Shown here in pieces: positions 34,430-53,600 of a stretch of DNA of 64,000 nt (positions are counted from its first letter, which is position 1; each line of letters starts with the position of its first letter). The notes under the pieces are model-generated. The model had not been told where the DNA came from, did not search any database, and saw only the letters and a program-made list of their open reading frames with translations. Position numbers and translations under genes: made by a program. Source of the stretch: Panicum virgatum (lineage: Eukaryota; Streptophyta; Magnoliopsida; Poales; Poaceae); NCBI RefSeq assembly GCF_016808335.1, contig NC_053149.1:24651238-24715237 (forward strand). The letters run 5' to 3'.

Positions 34430-36107
34430 CAGAGCGCTTCACAAGCATACACTGACTAAAACCCTAAGTGGATTTGGGAAGCAAGGGAGAGCAAGAAGTT
34501 TTAGATCTCAGATGGCAAGAAAAGACCTAAACAGTAAAAGGAGAATGGCGGCCGGTGGGGTAAAAACCTAGTTACCATTCTATTTTATAATAGCGGTGGC
34601 AGCATGGTAAAATACTCAAAAGGCTAATAGTCATTTACCAATTGCGGAAAAGACGAGATTTTCTGAGACATTTCTTTTTCTGAGATTACATTCTGGGAAA
34701 AGAAAACACTCACATCCCTTGACAACTACTCGACTTTACTTCCTTCTATTGAGGATTACATTCTAGAATAAAGAAAAAGTACTCGACACAGTATAAGTAC
34801 TCGATATTACAACTCGAGTACTTCTTCCTAACTAGCTTTACAATGACTCAGACCTACATGCACACCGTCTGGATCTCCTGGAGCTTCTAGTCGAGGCCTG
34901 CTGCAGCTAGATTGGCCCGAGGCCATGACAAAGTACAAATTTATTATTCCCATCAAGGGAATAATGATACCTGTATTCTGGGAGAAAAGTTTCAAGAGTT
35001 TGGAGGCAGATTACAGTAATCGCATCGCAAGATCTCTTGTAGCATCTTGCGGAGAAATTTCTCCTTCTCCCTGAATACGTTGTGACAGGATTAAGTCTCC
35101 TCACCAGAGATGTCGCCTCTTGGGTACCCACAACCTGGGAACCCCAAGAGTACGACATAACTAGCTGCAACTAGTCCACAGAGACCTGCCTCATTGGAAT
35201 ATGCAAGGACATGATGTCCAGCATGGATCCGATGAGAGCATTGGGGTTGCAGGATGAGGTAGCAGGGACTTTTCTTGTCACTCGCAAGTTCTCTTCTAGC
35301 ATCTTTTGCTGGAAAGGACTACGCAAATTTCAGGAGGGCGAGAGCAAGAACACCAAATGCAAGCCATAGCTTCAGAATGCTGGTGCTTCTGGCAAAGGCC
35401 TCCCACCAACCATTTATAGCCGCAAGGGATCTTACTGGAGGACAACCCGTGATACTACAGTGGCAGCACTCACGGGTGCAATAATTCTCCATACAGTACA
35501 ATCCCATGTGAGCATACAGTAAAGAGATATACATCCCAGGTTTTATTTCTGAAGATATTTCGGGTGCAATCAGTGTGGCGTATCCAATCGAATCATTTTT
35601 CTGGGATTTTTCACCCGAAAAAGGGTTTTTTCAGATACCGGATCTGATTAAACCTGCAGATATTCTGACGAATAAAATCTGATGCCATGTCTTAGATCCT
35701 TAATTCCAAATCTTTGCTCGGGGGACTACCCGCAGAATAAGGGATTTTGATTTAAGGCTCGGGGGCTGCGGAATATGTGCATCAGAGATTTATTTTTCAA
35801 ATTTTTTTTGAAAATAATGAAGGAAAAAGACTAAAGTGACCCTCAGCCTGATTCTGTGATTCAACCTAAGGCTCGGGTGCTACTCCATATGGAACGCGAG
35901 TACTTCGCGCACCATATATGATCAAGATTTCGGGGCTTGAGCACCTCACAACCTCGAAGCAACCAAAAGTACTTAAAGGACTACTCGACGTATCTGAAGG
36001 AAGGCCCAGAAGCAACTAGAAGGATGTTCTGACTACTTGGAGTACTCGAAGACGCCCAGCCAAGTACTCGACGCCTACAGGACTCGGCTACGAAGAGCTC
36101 GGGGGCT
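34430..36107 (+). other. Element D 3' interior with purine tract
   Basis: Upstream of the antisense start codon and before the 3' LTR. It is rich in GTACTCGA-type motifs. No gene found; the plus-strand frame 34218..34571 is a shadow of the antisense gene. GAGCTCGGGGGCT at about 36096..36107 is the probable polypurine tract. Confidence 0.5.
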
Positions 36108-36533
36108 TGTCAGACTCAGGGCAGCGGGACTGCTTATAGGCATAGAATGTTCTAGAGTAAGGGATAGCTCATGGATGTACCTTACCTCTCTTGTAACTAC
36201 CAAAATTGGCGTAGAACTAGCAGCATTACAAAGGAAACTACTCGATTGTGTTGTAGTAGGACTCCAACTGTACTCGGCTAGGACTTTCCATGTAACCTTG
36301 TCCGCCCCCCCCCCCCGGATATATAAGGGTGGGCAGGGACCCCCTCCAAACATCATCAACACCTAAGGCAATACAAACAACCAAATAGAACGTAGGGTAT
36401 TACGCAACTCGTGGCCCGAACCTATCTAAATTTTTGTGTTCCTTGCACCATCGAGTTCCAGAGCAGTCGATCCCTACCAACAAACCTTACTGCTAAGGGT
36501 ATCCCTGAGCAGGCTTGGCGGTAAACACCAACA
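36108..36533 (+). repeat. 3' LTR of element D
   Basis: 426 bp, TGTCAGACTCAGGG to CACCAACA, followed by the duplication CCGTG. It contains a 14-C run (36305..36318) immediately before the TATA-like GGATATATAAGG. Confidence 0.92.
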
Positions 36534-37440
36534 CCGTGTCCATGGACTGGAGAAGAAAGGGGAACAGAAGCGTGGGTGAAAGCAAAGTCGATCCCCATGC
36601 GTGTGTGTTAGGTTCCCTGGCCAGATTGAAATTCGATTTGGAATCGTCCGCCTCTCACGGCATGAGACTGCTTGACAATTTTGGTCACATAGAGTAACAA
36701 GTGAAACATGATGATGATAATACTGCTAGATGATTAAATGGTTGCTCTACCATGTTTGAGTAGAGTTAGATGCAAACTTAGAATGGCTAATCTAACTAGA
36801 ATGTGGTAAAGTTAAAATCTAAAAATAAGGATCAACTCTTAGAGGTGTTTTTGGCAAAACAAACCCCACAAACCAAAAAGTCTTGCATGTCTAGTTATCG
36901 GACTATGGTATATCCGGTGACGGGTAAGTCTTTCTGAGTATTAGTATACTCAGCCTTGCTTGTGGCACTATTTTTAGGTACTAACTTCGAGGATATGATT
37001 GTGAGTCTGACTTGGCTGTGTACTTTGCCTCCGGGCTAGTCTGTCAAGTGGGATGGCCCTTCAGCCAGTGCCGGTCACCCTCCCACTGAGTGACGTATTT
37101 CATACGGACTTTATCGATGCGTCACATGTTTCGCTAGATGTCTTCTACTGCTTCCGCTGAGACAATGACACTTGAATAATTTGTGGAGTTTGGAACTCTG
37201 TAGTATTTCGCTACTCTGAACATGGTTTTGTAATAAATTTACCTTTCCGCTGCAAACTCTGATGATGTATGAGATGATTTGTGTTGTAATCTCTGAGCTC
37301 ACCTTCGTGTGGGTGTTGTCTATGCGAAAGAGCGTGGCTTTTATCTCGAGGAACTATCGGTGCGTGCCGAATTGGATCAGAGTTGCCTAGCAACGAAGAT
37401 CAGTGCACCCGGGCCCAGTTAAATTGGATGGTTCCGCCAA

Positions 37441-38760
37441 AGCTAGCATCAGAGAGCTCGCAAACAGCCTACCAAAGATAGCAGCCGTTGTTTTCTAACA
37501 ACAAACTTAAAACTTGAATTCAAAACTACTAAAGTCTTTGAAAAGTTTAGGATCTCCAAGGACAAGTCTAGAACGTAAAGCCCTAGGAGATCTTATGGGT
37601 ATAAACAGGTGGCTTATATTGTATGGCTAACTTCCAGCACATTACATTTCAGTATTTAAATTCTGCAACTACATCGTCGCCGCAGAGGTATGCTTACTCA
37701 GTCAGCTAGGGAGTCTGACCTTCTGTCGATGATGCAAGCCGAACGCTGGAGCTCAAGCAATGGCCTACTTGAGCTGGTGCCCATATACCAACCATCGGTT
37801 GAATATATGGGGAGTAGTGGTTCGAACTTAGAATTCAATTCTGCGTCCAAGACGGTACCCAGTCAATATGTTATTTCGATGACGTATGCTTAACGTTGTC
37901 CATACGGCAGGAATTGTATGGATACCGGTTCTATAGTGATTGGTAATGTATGTGAACGCTTTCGTGAGTGCCGGCATGGAAGGTTTATTTACATACTATC
38001 AATTTTCTGCAATTACGCTAACTCGAAACCGAATCCTAGGCTAGATAGTTATATCGAGTAGTTATATAGTGAGAGACGTATTACGTATGCCACCGTAATC
38101 TAACTGCGTAAGTCCAAGGTTACTTGACAATTTTTTTCTTTGGTGAGGACGATTAGGATCTTCATTCATCCCTAAATATTCAGCAAGGAAATGTTTAAAA
38201 GAAATCCCAATCGAAAAGGTTAAAAATATATCCTTAAGAATCATCTAGGTAATCTGTGAATTCTGGAATTATTGTTTCCTCGAATTTTTAAAATATGATA
38301 ATCACCTCAAAACGAGTTCGGTATGTAAGACTAAATGTAATTACTTAAATTACCAAGCTTCTGTAAAAATTTGAGAATTTTTTAAGCTTCCTACCTTAGT
38401 GTTTTCGAATTTATAGTAACCTTCTGCAAATCTGTCAACTAGCAGCAGTCTGTCTAAATGGAATTTTACGACCATCTTAATTTGCTCAATTGAAAATTCG
38501 CACAACATGAAATTTTTAGGTGATTTAATGAAGAACTTACTGTAAAATTTTGAATTATCTTGGTCAAGTGGTTTGGTAGTTATGGTCAAAATACCCACTC
38601 TCTGGACAGTCTGTTTTCTGGTTTGACATCACTTCACAACCTTGAACATATCACCTTGCTATGATTTGAATTGACCTTAGTGTTGACTAGATGAAATGTT
38701 CCTCAGTATCTTAGGCATCTTCTGCAAATTTTTGAGAATTTTCGGAGCATGTATTCCATC
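37441..38760 (+). other. Retroelement-like sequence, no gene recognised
   Basis: AT-rich sequence between LTR C and the gag-like ORF. A 67-codon frame at 37690..37893 is open but shows no domain. The region may be the leader of the element whose LTR is C, but I could not find a primer site to prove it. Confidence 0.3.
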
Positions 38761-38762
38761 GT

Positions 38763-39712
38763 TTGGTCAATTTCTTTAACTGTCCAGAATCAGCCCATTC
38801 CTTGTTTGACTATCAGCCGATCCATCGGTATTTTGTTGGGACAGATGGACGAGCTGGTGATGATGGACGCGCAGGGGCACGTGCACTCGGCTTGTTTGCA
38901 CTGGGACGGATTTTCTCGCCGTCTCTGGGAGCTTCTGAGTGCAACCGGTTACCCCCTCTCAACAGGTGGGAGCCGATCATGACTCAGGTGATCGACCACC
39001 GCCTGTTGGACACCTGGGAGACCACAGCTATGAGGGCGATGGTCACTTTCTGTACTTAGCACAGGTTGGAGGTTCTTTTGTCCGCGTTTGGGTTGTTACT
39101 CGCACACGACCTGGCCGACCTACTGTGGCGCGACAGGATGGCCAACGTGGCCACGGTTGCGACCCTCGACCCAGTCGAAGCACTACGGACGACAGTGTTG
39201 TGCTTGAACGCACTCTACCACCTCCAAATCTTCCAGAGCCAGGCCACCGCCCAGCTTGTTTACCAGGCATAGGCTCTACACCTAACCGTCCTGCTGAGGG
39301 ACGAGCAGCTTCGTGAGGCCAGCAACGAGCTCGAGAGCAGGGGTGCTCTGATCACCCAGCTCGAGGGCCAGATCCAGGAGCTTCAGGACACGGTGATGGA
39401 CCATGACTCTACGCTCCAATTTCTCGAGGACTAGTTCCACGACCTTCAGCTTGACCTCGACGACGCCCAGGGGTAGCTTCACATGCTGCAACACACGCAG
39501 GACGCCCTTCACGCACCACCCGATGAGATGCAGGTGGACGGTGAGGACGAGCCCCAGGAGGTCCAGGGTGTTTTTTAGGTTGACTTTGAGGAGCAGGCAC
39601 CGCAGCCCGCGCAGGTCGAGACCCACTCTTCTATAGCGAGCAAGGCATCGGTCAACATGTAGACCGAGGCGCTACTCCGACTTTTGTAGACTCCTCTTAG
39701 TGTAGCCTAAAT
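38763..39712 (+). pseudogene. Gag-like coiled-coil ORF broken only by TAG codons
   Basis: One plus-strand frame can be followed for about 315 codons to a TAA at 39709. It is interrupted only by TAG, seven times (first at 39057..39059). The first third holds DTWETTAMRAMVTFCT. The middle has LNALYHLQIFQSQATAQLVY. The last third is a coiled coil (LREASNELESRGALITQLEG, QIQELQDTVMDHDSTLQFLE) with an acidic tail. It resembles gag-like proteins of unknown function in grass LTR elements; I cannot name the family. Position to the right of LTR C and on the same strand fits a non-autonomous Gypsy element. Confidence 0.45.
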
Positions 39713-40084
39713 TTTGGATCATGGGCTACTAGGCTAACTCAGAGTTGAGTAACCCCTTAGTACTGATGTTAGAAGTAATCAAGTAGAAGTGAGAAGGTGA
39801 TGGATGTAATGGACCTCTAATGCTACTTATGTAAAGTGTTGACAGACTGTGAGAAGCTGAACGCAGCAGCTAGTTCGAATTTTTATCCTTACTTCCGTTC
39901 TGAATTTGTTCATGAGTTGAATACCAAAGTTATTCCAAATTTCATCATCTAAATGCTTACCAAATTTCAGCTCAAACGGACATGTACAACAGGAGATATT
40001 CGCAAAATACAGAGGCTCTATTTTCTGTAAAACCAAGTCCATAGCATACACAGAACTCCAGTTATGCGCATTTTCGTATCAAGT
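39713..40084. other. Unassigned sequence
   Basis: Between the gag-like ORF and the hAT fragment. Nothing beyond short chance frames is seen on either strand; probably remaining retroelement sequence. Confidence 0.4.
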
Positions 40085-41390
40085 GTGCTTTGGAGTATGA
40101 GAGGGCATTTGAACCTCTGACTCGTGAGGACACTCGGTATGTGCATGAGCCTTTAGTTGAAGAATGGAAGATGGCCAAGAAGCTTTGTGGCATCCAGAAG
40201 ACATTTTGTGATGCAACTAAAGTACTCTCGGGTTCCAACTATCTTACTGCAAGTTGGGACTTGGTAGGGCTGGGCGTTCGGTTTTAACCGAACCGATCGG
40301 TTCGGTTCCTCGGTTCTTTTGAAAGTTCGGTTCCTAGAAAACTGAAACCGATCGGTTCTTTTTAGATGTAGGAACCGATGAATTTCGATTTCGATTCCTT
40401 CAGTTCGGTTCCGGTTTTGACCGAAAGAACCGAGATTTACCAGGGCAAAGGAAAAAGAAGGAAAAATGAAAAAAAAGAAAAAAATCAGCCGCCGCACGCA
40501 CTCGCCGGTGGAGGTCGCCGTCGATCTGCGCCCTCACGCAGATCGTGGCCGCCGGGAGGAAGGGGTGGAGAAGGCGGCCGGGCGTGGCGCCGCCGCACCA
40601 GGAGGGAGGGAGGAGGGAGATGGCAGCCGCCGGCCGGGCGTGGCGCCGCCGCACCGGGAGGGACTGAGGGAGGGAGACGGGGCGGGGCGCGCCAGGAGGG
40701 AGGAAAGGAGCCAGGGGCGCCGCGCGCCGGGAGGGAGGAAGAGCCGCGCCGCCATCCGCCCATCTCCCGCTCGCCCCAGCGGCCGCGCCGCTGCCCCCGC
40801 ACGTCCACACCTCCAGTAGCGGTAGAGGTGGAGGATGGAGCGGTGGCGCGCGCCAGGGAGGGGGGAGGGCGCTGCCAGGGGGCAATGGCGGCTGCTCGGC
40901 GGCGAGGGCGGGGGCGGATGGCGGTGCCTGGGAGTGTGAGGTGGGGGGGCAGGGAGTGGTCGTGCGGGGTGGGTTCAACCCTAGGGTTGGTATGGGCGAC
41001 TGGGCGTGGTTGGGCTGGGCCTTGCTCTATTGAGCTTAATGGGCTGAAAATCTCGGTTCTCTCTCGATTAACCGGGAACCAAACCGAATTAACCAAGCAA
41101 TTTCGGTTCCTAAGAAACAGGAACCGAACAGGAACCGAATTTCTCGGTTTCGGTTTGGTTCGATTCCGGTTCTTGGTTTTTTCGATTCAGTCCTCGGTTC
41201 TCAGTTTTTCATACCCAGGGCTGGGACTTGGGAGGAGTTGTTGGAAAAGGAGTCCTCAAATACAGATGTTATGGTCGGAGCCATGATACATAAGATGAAA
41301 GAAAAATTTCAGAAATACTGGAATCTGTTTCTTGCAAATATATGTTCCAATCATCTTGGAGCCTGCTGGGCAAAGTAACAGTTGTATTTA
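40085..41390 (+). pseudogene. hAT transposase fragment, split by a hAT-like element
   Basis: Left part (to 40264) reads YERAFEPLTREDTRYVHEPL then EEWKMAKKLCGIQKTFCDAT and SGSNYLTASWD. The right part (from 41224) reads TWEELLEKESSNTDVMVGAM and MKEKFQKYWNLFLANICSNH. Together this is the region before and at the start of the plant-specific hAT RNase-H-fold domain (RICESLEEPER/BED-type hAT transposases). The BED zinc finger, the catalytic acidic residues and the C-terminal dimerisation domain are absent. A frame shift remains even if the insertion is removed. Confidence 0.78.
40265..41223. mobile_element. Non-autonomous hAT-like element with GGTTCGGTT repeats
   Basis: Inserted in the hAT transposase fragment with an 8-bp duplication GGACTTGG (40257..40264 and 41224..41231). 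Ends are TAGGGCTGGGCG and, reverse-complemented, CAGCCCTGGGTA, sharing CTGGG in a hAT-like position. Both flanks of the element are packed with CGGTTCGGTT/AACCGAACC words in both directions. The middle (about 40490..40990) is very GC-rich and looks like captured non-element DNA. Its overlapping frames on both strands show no domain. Confidence 0.7.
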
Positions 41391-42040
41391 ACTTGGAGCC
41401 CTCTATTCATCACTTCAAACAATTTCCATTCAATCCATCACAGCTCCGCATTGTTCATCTTCTCCACAATGCCCGACGTCCTCCGCCCCACCCGCTCATT
41501 GTATGTATGCCCCGACCAGCAACTCTCGCCGCCACATATCTCCCACAACGCACCGCCACCTTACACACCATTTTTGCCGCATCACCAACTACCACCCACC
41601 AGGGGTCCAACCTGCCCAGCCGACAACAATCCTATGCCGCCTAACGTCCACCATGAGCCGAACCGCCAATCTACTCTAGAACCACCAACCATGAAACCCT
41701 GACAATGCGAAAACCTAACTCCACCTCGTGCACCACCCCAACCGCCGGCAACCCCACCGACCCCAACTGCCGGCCACTCTCCCAACCCCTCACCGATCGC
41801 AACTCCACCCCCCCCCCCCCCCCCCCCAAGTGATAGATCGGCACTGTGCAATAAATAGATTTCCTGTTTAACTTCGCTCCAAGGCGAGCCACTTCAGAGC
41901 TCGGAACGGCAGCAAACTCTACATCATGTGTTTTATTTTTTTAAGTTCTCTACATCATGTGTTGACTACCGACCCACGCGGTCATTAACTGATACAACAG
42001 CATTTACATACCACTTAATTTATGAATAAACTAACCTATG
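41391..42040. other. Intergenic, with a 20-C run
   Basis: No gene recognised. A pyrimidine-rich stretch from about 41450 ends in a 20-C homopolymer at 41808..41827. The frames here are low-complexity Pro or Gly runs. Confidence 0.5.
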
Positions 42041-42197
42041 TCATTGCAGAAGTTACACTACAAAGTCGAGCCTGCGTTCTATAGGCTTTGAGCTCAGGTG
42101 CTAGAGGAATTGAGCACTCCAGGGCTGGGCTCCAGTGCATTGCAGATACTGCATCCGCTCATCTCCTGGCAAACTCCAAAAGCAGGATGCAAACACA
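42041..42197 (-). other. Probable 3' UTR of the ISWI gene
   Basis: Sequence just after the TGA at 42198..42200, without features of a mobile element. No strict AATAAA is seen, so the cleavage site is not placed. The last intron (42219..42318) leaves only 7 codons, including the stop, on the final exon. Confidence 0.4.
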
Positions 42198-49690
<7,493 letters not shown>

Positions 49691-49915
49691 TGGGGCGGGC
49701 GGTGGCGGGAGGAGAGACTAGGGTTAGGGTTTCGGAGCTTAGCGATTTGGATTTTCTAGTTCGGAATGGGGGTTTCGAACGTTTGATCCAGCGATAGGCG
49801 ATGGGGATTTCAAGAGTGATGAAATCGATTCGGGGCTGAGAAAGGGTGGGAGTGCCTGGTTGGCACGGGAATTTTTTGGTGGTTTGCAGTTTAAGCCTGG
49901 AGTGTTTTATATTTC
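49691..49915 (-). promoter_or_regulatory. ISWI 5' UTR and core promoter, telo-box and TATA-like motif
   Basis: On the minus strand a TATA-like AAATATAAAAC lies at 49904..49913, and AAACCCTAACCCTA (telo-box type) at 49719..49732, between it and the ATG at 49690. Telo-boxes are known near starts of plant genes for growth and translation. Transcription would start near 49875 if the TATA motif is used, giving a 5' UTR of about 185 nt. Motif calls are by eye. Confidence 0.5.
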
Positions 49916-49938
49916 TGGTTACGCCCTTGAGAGTTAAT

Positions 49939-50210
49939 AGCAACTCCGGCAAACTTTCTAAACAGTCTCTTTTCTCAAATTTAAAGAGCTAAATCAAAAA
50001 ATGCACTTCAGCGGACCCTCTATTTACCATTTATTTTACGGAGACCTCGAAAATTCCTCCTCCACCCTCCATTCCTAAGGGGTCTCTATTATATTGAATT
50101 GGGAGCTATTGCTAAAGATGAAACAAATTTATAAACCCCTAAAAATAGAGGCAATCCTCATTTAACATTTAGAGGGTCTAATTTAGGGGTTATTACTGCA
50201 GTTGCTCTAA
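49939..50210. mobile_element. MITE-like sequence upstream of the ISWI gene
   Basis: The left end AGCAACTCCGGCAAAC and the reverse complement of the right end, TTAGAGCAACTGCAGTAA, share AGCAACT. The interior has CTCTTTAAATTTG-type inverted stretches (CTCAAATTTAAAGAG). Ends and target duplication are not firmly placed. Confidence 0.4.
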
Positions 50211-50273
50211 GGAATGCTAAGGCCCTGTTTTTTAGAATAAAGGATTGAAAAACAGAGGGACGGTAGGAAACTG

Positions 50274-50674
50274 TGACATCCAGACCCAAAATGAATTTGA
50301 GCCCACTGGTGGTGCATATGCGAGTGGCATGGCATGTGTGTAGGGAGTTGTCATACCTTACTAGTTGAGGGTGAGGTTCATCACATATAAACACAAGTGC
50401 CAAATGCATTTCAACCCCCGGGTTAACCCTTTTACGTGAAGCGAGGTTGGTGTGATTGTGTGTTTTACTCAATGTGCGAGTAGAGCTTAGTCATATCTGA
50501 GATTTGGGACTGAAACGTTACAATTGATATCAAAAACTTAGCCATATTTGGGACGCGGACATATGGCTCATGGCGCGTGTGGATCTGTGTGTGGTTACAT
50601 GGCATGGCATATGAGCCATTACTAGGCGCATGGACTCATATTTGGGACTGTACGATACAATGGGTATCAGAGCC
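50274..50674 (+). repeat. Copia LTR remnant with primer-binding site
   Basis: Begins TGTGACATCCAGACCC and contains GATATCAAAAACTTAGCC near 50526. It ends at ACGATACAATGGGTATCAGAGCC, where 50661..50674 is a near-perfect initiator-Met-tRNA primer site (one extra G). I find no matching second LTR or coding sequence, so this is a fragment, possibly of a TRIM-like element. Confidence 0.5.
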
Positions 50675-53600
50675 GGCCCTCGCGGTTACACGACCGTGTA
50701 CATTAGAGTAATGGTTGTATCAGAGTCGATGAGCACGGTCGTGTGCAATAGAGTAATCGTTGTATCATAGTCGATGAGCACGTTTGGAACGCAGGAATTG
50801 AAAACACATGAACACTTGAAATATGGATAAGAAGTGTCATCACATAAACTAATTAGACACTATTTATTTTCTTTTTCAATGATAATCACCGCTCCCAAGC
50901 CGGTGTCGATAGGTATATGATGCCACACTCTGGTCCACTTGTTACCTTGTTCGTGCACATCATTATCTCCCTCAAGCCAAGAAAAAAAATGAGAGAACAT
51001 CACATTACCACTAGCTGAAGCAAGAACTGTTCTGGTGGTGGAGACCTGTGCGACTACTGTGCCAACAGGAACATCGCGGCTCGCAAGGAGCTATGTGGTC
51101 AAGCGGGGACGGCGGCAGGAATAGATATATGGAGTTGTGGTCTATTTTATTTGTTTTCATGATTCTCTCCCATCCTCATTTAATTTATATCTATCTATAC
51201 TATAATCTATAATATAAAAGTTGAAAGAATTAAAATCTTTTTCCACCCACAATAACCTACCCACTCTCCTCACATCCCACCTCCTGACGGCCCACACGTC
51301 AGGCAATTTGTTTGACAAAACCTCTGGCAGACCGAAAAAACCAGCGGAACGAGAAAGATTACACCAAACATCGCTGTTTTTTCTCACCTCCTCGCGCATA
51401 CCCGCTTGCGTACCCGCTCGACACAGCCTCCCAACCCTCTGTGAAATCAGCCAATTAGTCAATTCAATTTGGAAGCAATCCACCGCTTCCATTCTCCTCC
51501 CGATCCTCGACGCCCTTACCAGGGGCGAAGCTAGAGCTGAATCGAGGGGGGTGCTCTGTCCATGGTTGTGCTACTAGCTCTATGATTTATGAAGTGAAAA
51601 TTTGATAATTAACACTGAGTTTTTGTTTTGGCGTGGGTGCCCAGGCACCCCCACACACAACCTATCACATGGTCTCTGAATGTCTAGACTCTTGGGTGCC
51701 TATAATAATTGTTGTGTGCCTGCAGGGTTCTCTGAGGTCTCTTTCTTGTTAGTGGTTAGATGACAAGAGTGCTCAAAAATGTGGTTGGTGGTTTCTGAAT
51801 GGTTCCTATTGGGGAATATAGAGGCTAGATATGCTTTACACTCTTCAGAAATATAATCTTTACCATTATATTATATTTAGATATTCAGTATAGTATTAGA
51901 TTATATATATTTAGCTCAATATATTCCAATCATGATGTTTCCTGAGATAGCATGGATTTATATATAATAAATCTTATCTAAACTAAGATAAGTTCTTGCA
52001 TGCTCCTAGACTACAAAAGAGAAAAAACAATTTTAAGAGGCCAAAGCATCTTCATTAATTCTTTTTAATTTGGCTTACTAGCTGTCTGTAAAACTTGGTT
52101 ATGGTCTGAGAAACACAACTCTAAATGTCTGCCACTTGAAACTGAGAACCAAATTTTCCTTTTTAATACATTGGATATTGCATATATGTTTATTTTTGGG
52201 AACCACCTTTTTTATGGAGTGTACTTGCAAAAAATTAGACATAGATATCGTATCGTCATCAATTTTTTGGGTTTCCATTTCAATCCCATGGGTAAGCTTA
52301 GTTATTTAGTAATAATATGATTTGGAACGATATTAATGCTATGCGATTAAATTTGAGTACCAGCATTTAAATCATAGTTTGATAATTATTAACCTTGCCT
52401 AAGTTTCATCATTGCTCATGATGGCTGAGTAGGACCAATTGTTCTCTGTCTAGAATTGTATCATGTGCTTCACCCAACTATGATATTATGCTCTAAATTT
52501 CAGCTACCATTGCTGCACATGAGCAGAGATTGTGGAGCCCGCACTACCACTCTATGATGGCATGTTTTAGGCTAAAAAGCTTGGATTGTCAAAGGAGTAG
52601 CTGCTGGAAATTCTACCATGTGTGGATGGTGCCTTATTAAATTAAGGTAGGAAACTAGATGTCTCAATGTTACGAGATGTGCAGTTGCACTTGTTTTGTT
52701 GTTGGCACAGTTTATGTTGCATGTTACGATATGGAGATCATTTTCAAATTTTGATTATGTTCCACAGAATACTATTAGAGATCCAGAGGACTCCACAAAA
52801 CTTATCCCTGTTTCAACCCAGAATATACATCAAGTTTCAGGGACCTAGATAAACACGGGTAATGTTAATGGTTTTCAAGTTTTCAACAATAGATTTGCCA
52901 TTCTCCATGTGCAAGTTATTGTGATTTGATCAACTGTGATTCAATCTGTAATTTTTTTAGTGTACTAAATGTTGCCGATTCCCTTGAAATGAAATTAGTA
53001 CATTACCATATTTGTAGTAGGCAGCTTGTTCTCCAGAAAACAAAATTAGCCCACACCACCGCTTTGCTATTTGCTCTTCATTTATGCAACTTGTTGTAAC
53101 CAAAATCCATGTTCATTCTACTAGCAAATGTTTTTTTTAAATGTACTAGCAAATGGTTGAGCAGGTGGGTAATTGATCTTGTTTCATAATTATCATTTGG
53201 ATTCACCTATCCAGCAATCATCAAATAAAAGGCAAGAGAAACTTCTGGTTTTAGGTTTCTAACTCGCATCTTTGCTGCTTGTAGAGTTTTAGGCTTTTAT
53301 CTTTCTGAAAGCTAAATGACTTCACATCGTTCAGTAAGGAAAAAAGTCGAGAGACCTCAATCCGGAAGCTGAAGCTGTAGACGTGGTATGGTGAACTGCT
53401 AAGGAAGCATCTGCAGTAATTGCAAGCAAATCCTGATTCAGATTAAGTTTTGCAAGCAAATTACCTGAATCATGATTGCTTGAATCTTGATACATTTGAT
53501 GAGTAGAAATAACGAAAAGTGTTGTTCAGTGCCAAATCTCTTATTAGTGCTATTGATATTGCACTCCTGATTCGATTACAATCACCAGTAAGACGCTTTG

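Larger units (their letters stand above)
27022..36533 (+). mobile_element. Non-autonomous Gypsy element D, complete with TSD
   Basis: Two LTRs (27022..27438 and 36108..36533) start TGTCAGACTC and end in ACA. The 5-bp duplication CCGTG lies at 27017..27021 and 36534..36538. The primer site is TGGCGCGCCAGGTA at 27441; the purine tract GCTCGGGGGCT lies before the 3' LTR. It has a plus-strand gag, no pol that I can find, a 120-bp tandem array, and an antisense multi-exon gene in the 3' half. This layout fits the non-autonomous side of the plant Tat/Retand-like Gypsy group, where antisense extra ORFs and 3' tandem repeats are known. Confidence 0.88.
23933..37440 (+). repeat. Long LTR (C), split by element D
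   Basis: Blocks 23933..27021 and 36534..about 37440. It starts TGTGACACCTC directly against the truncated LTR of B. A TATA-like CCTATAAGTACC near 24674 is followed by a GC-rich leader and then AT-rich sequence. A segment with splice-like borders near 26349..26500 (GAAACGGTTAATCTCGCAGA) resembles leaders of grass Gypsy LTRs. The right boundary is not resolved: I see no clear CA end or primer site, and 37440 is a guess. The 237-codon frame at 24380..25093 has no domain and is not called as a gene. Whether this is a solo LTR or the 5' LTR of the sequence to its right is unclear. Confidence 0.45.

Noticed and set aside
51180..51240. Helitron-like 5' end (TCTATACTATAATC)
   Set aside because: No partner hairpin plus CTAG end could be found, and the AT-rich match is weak.
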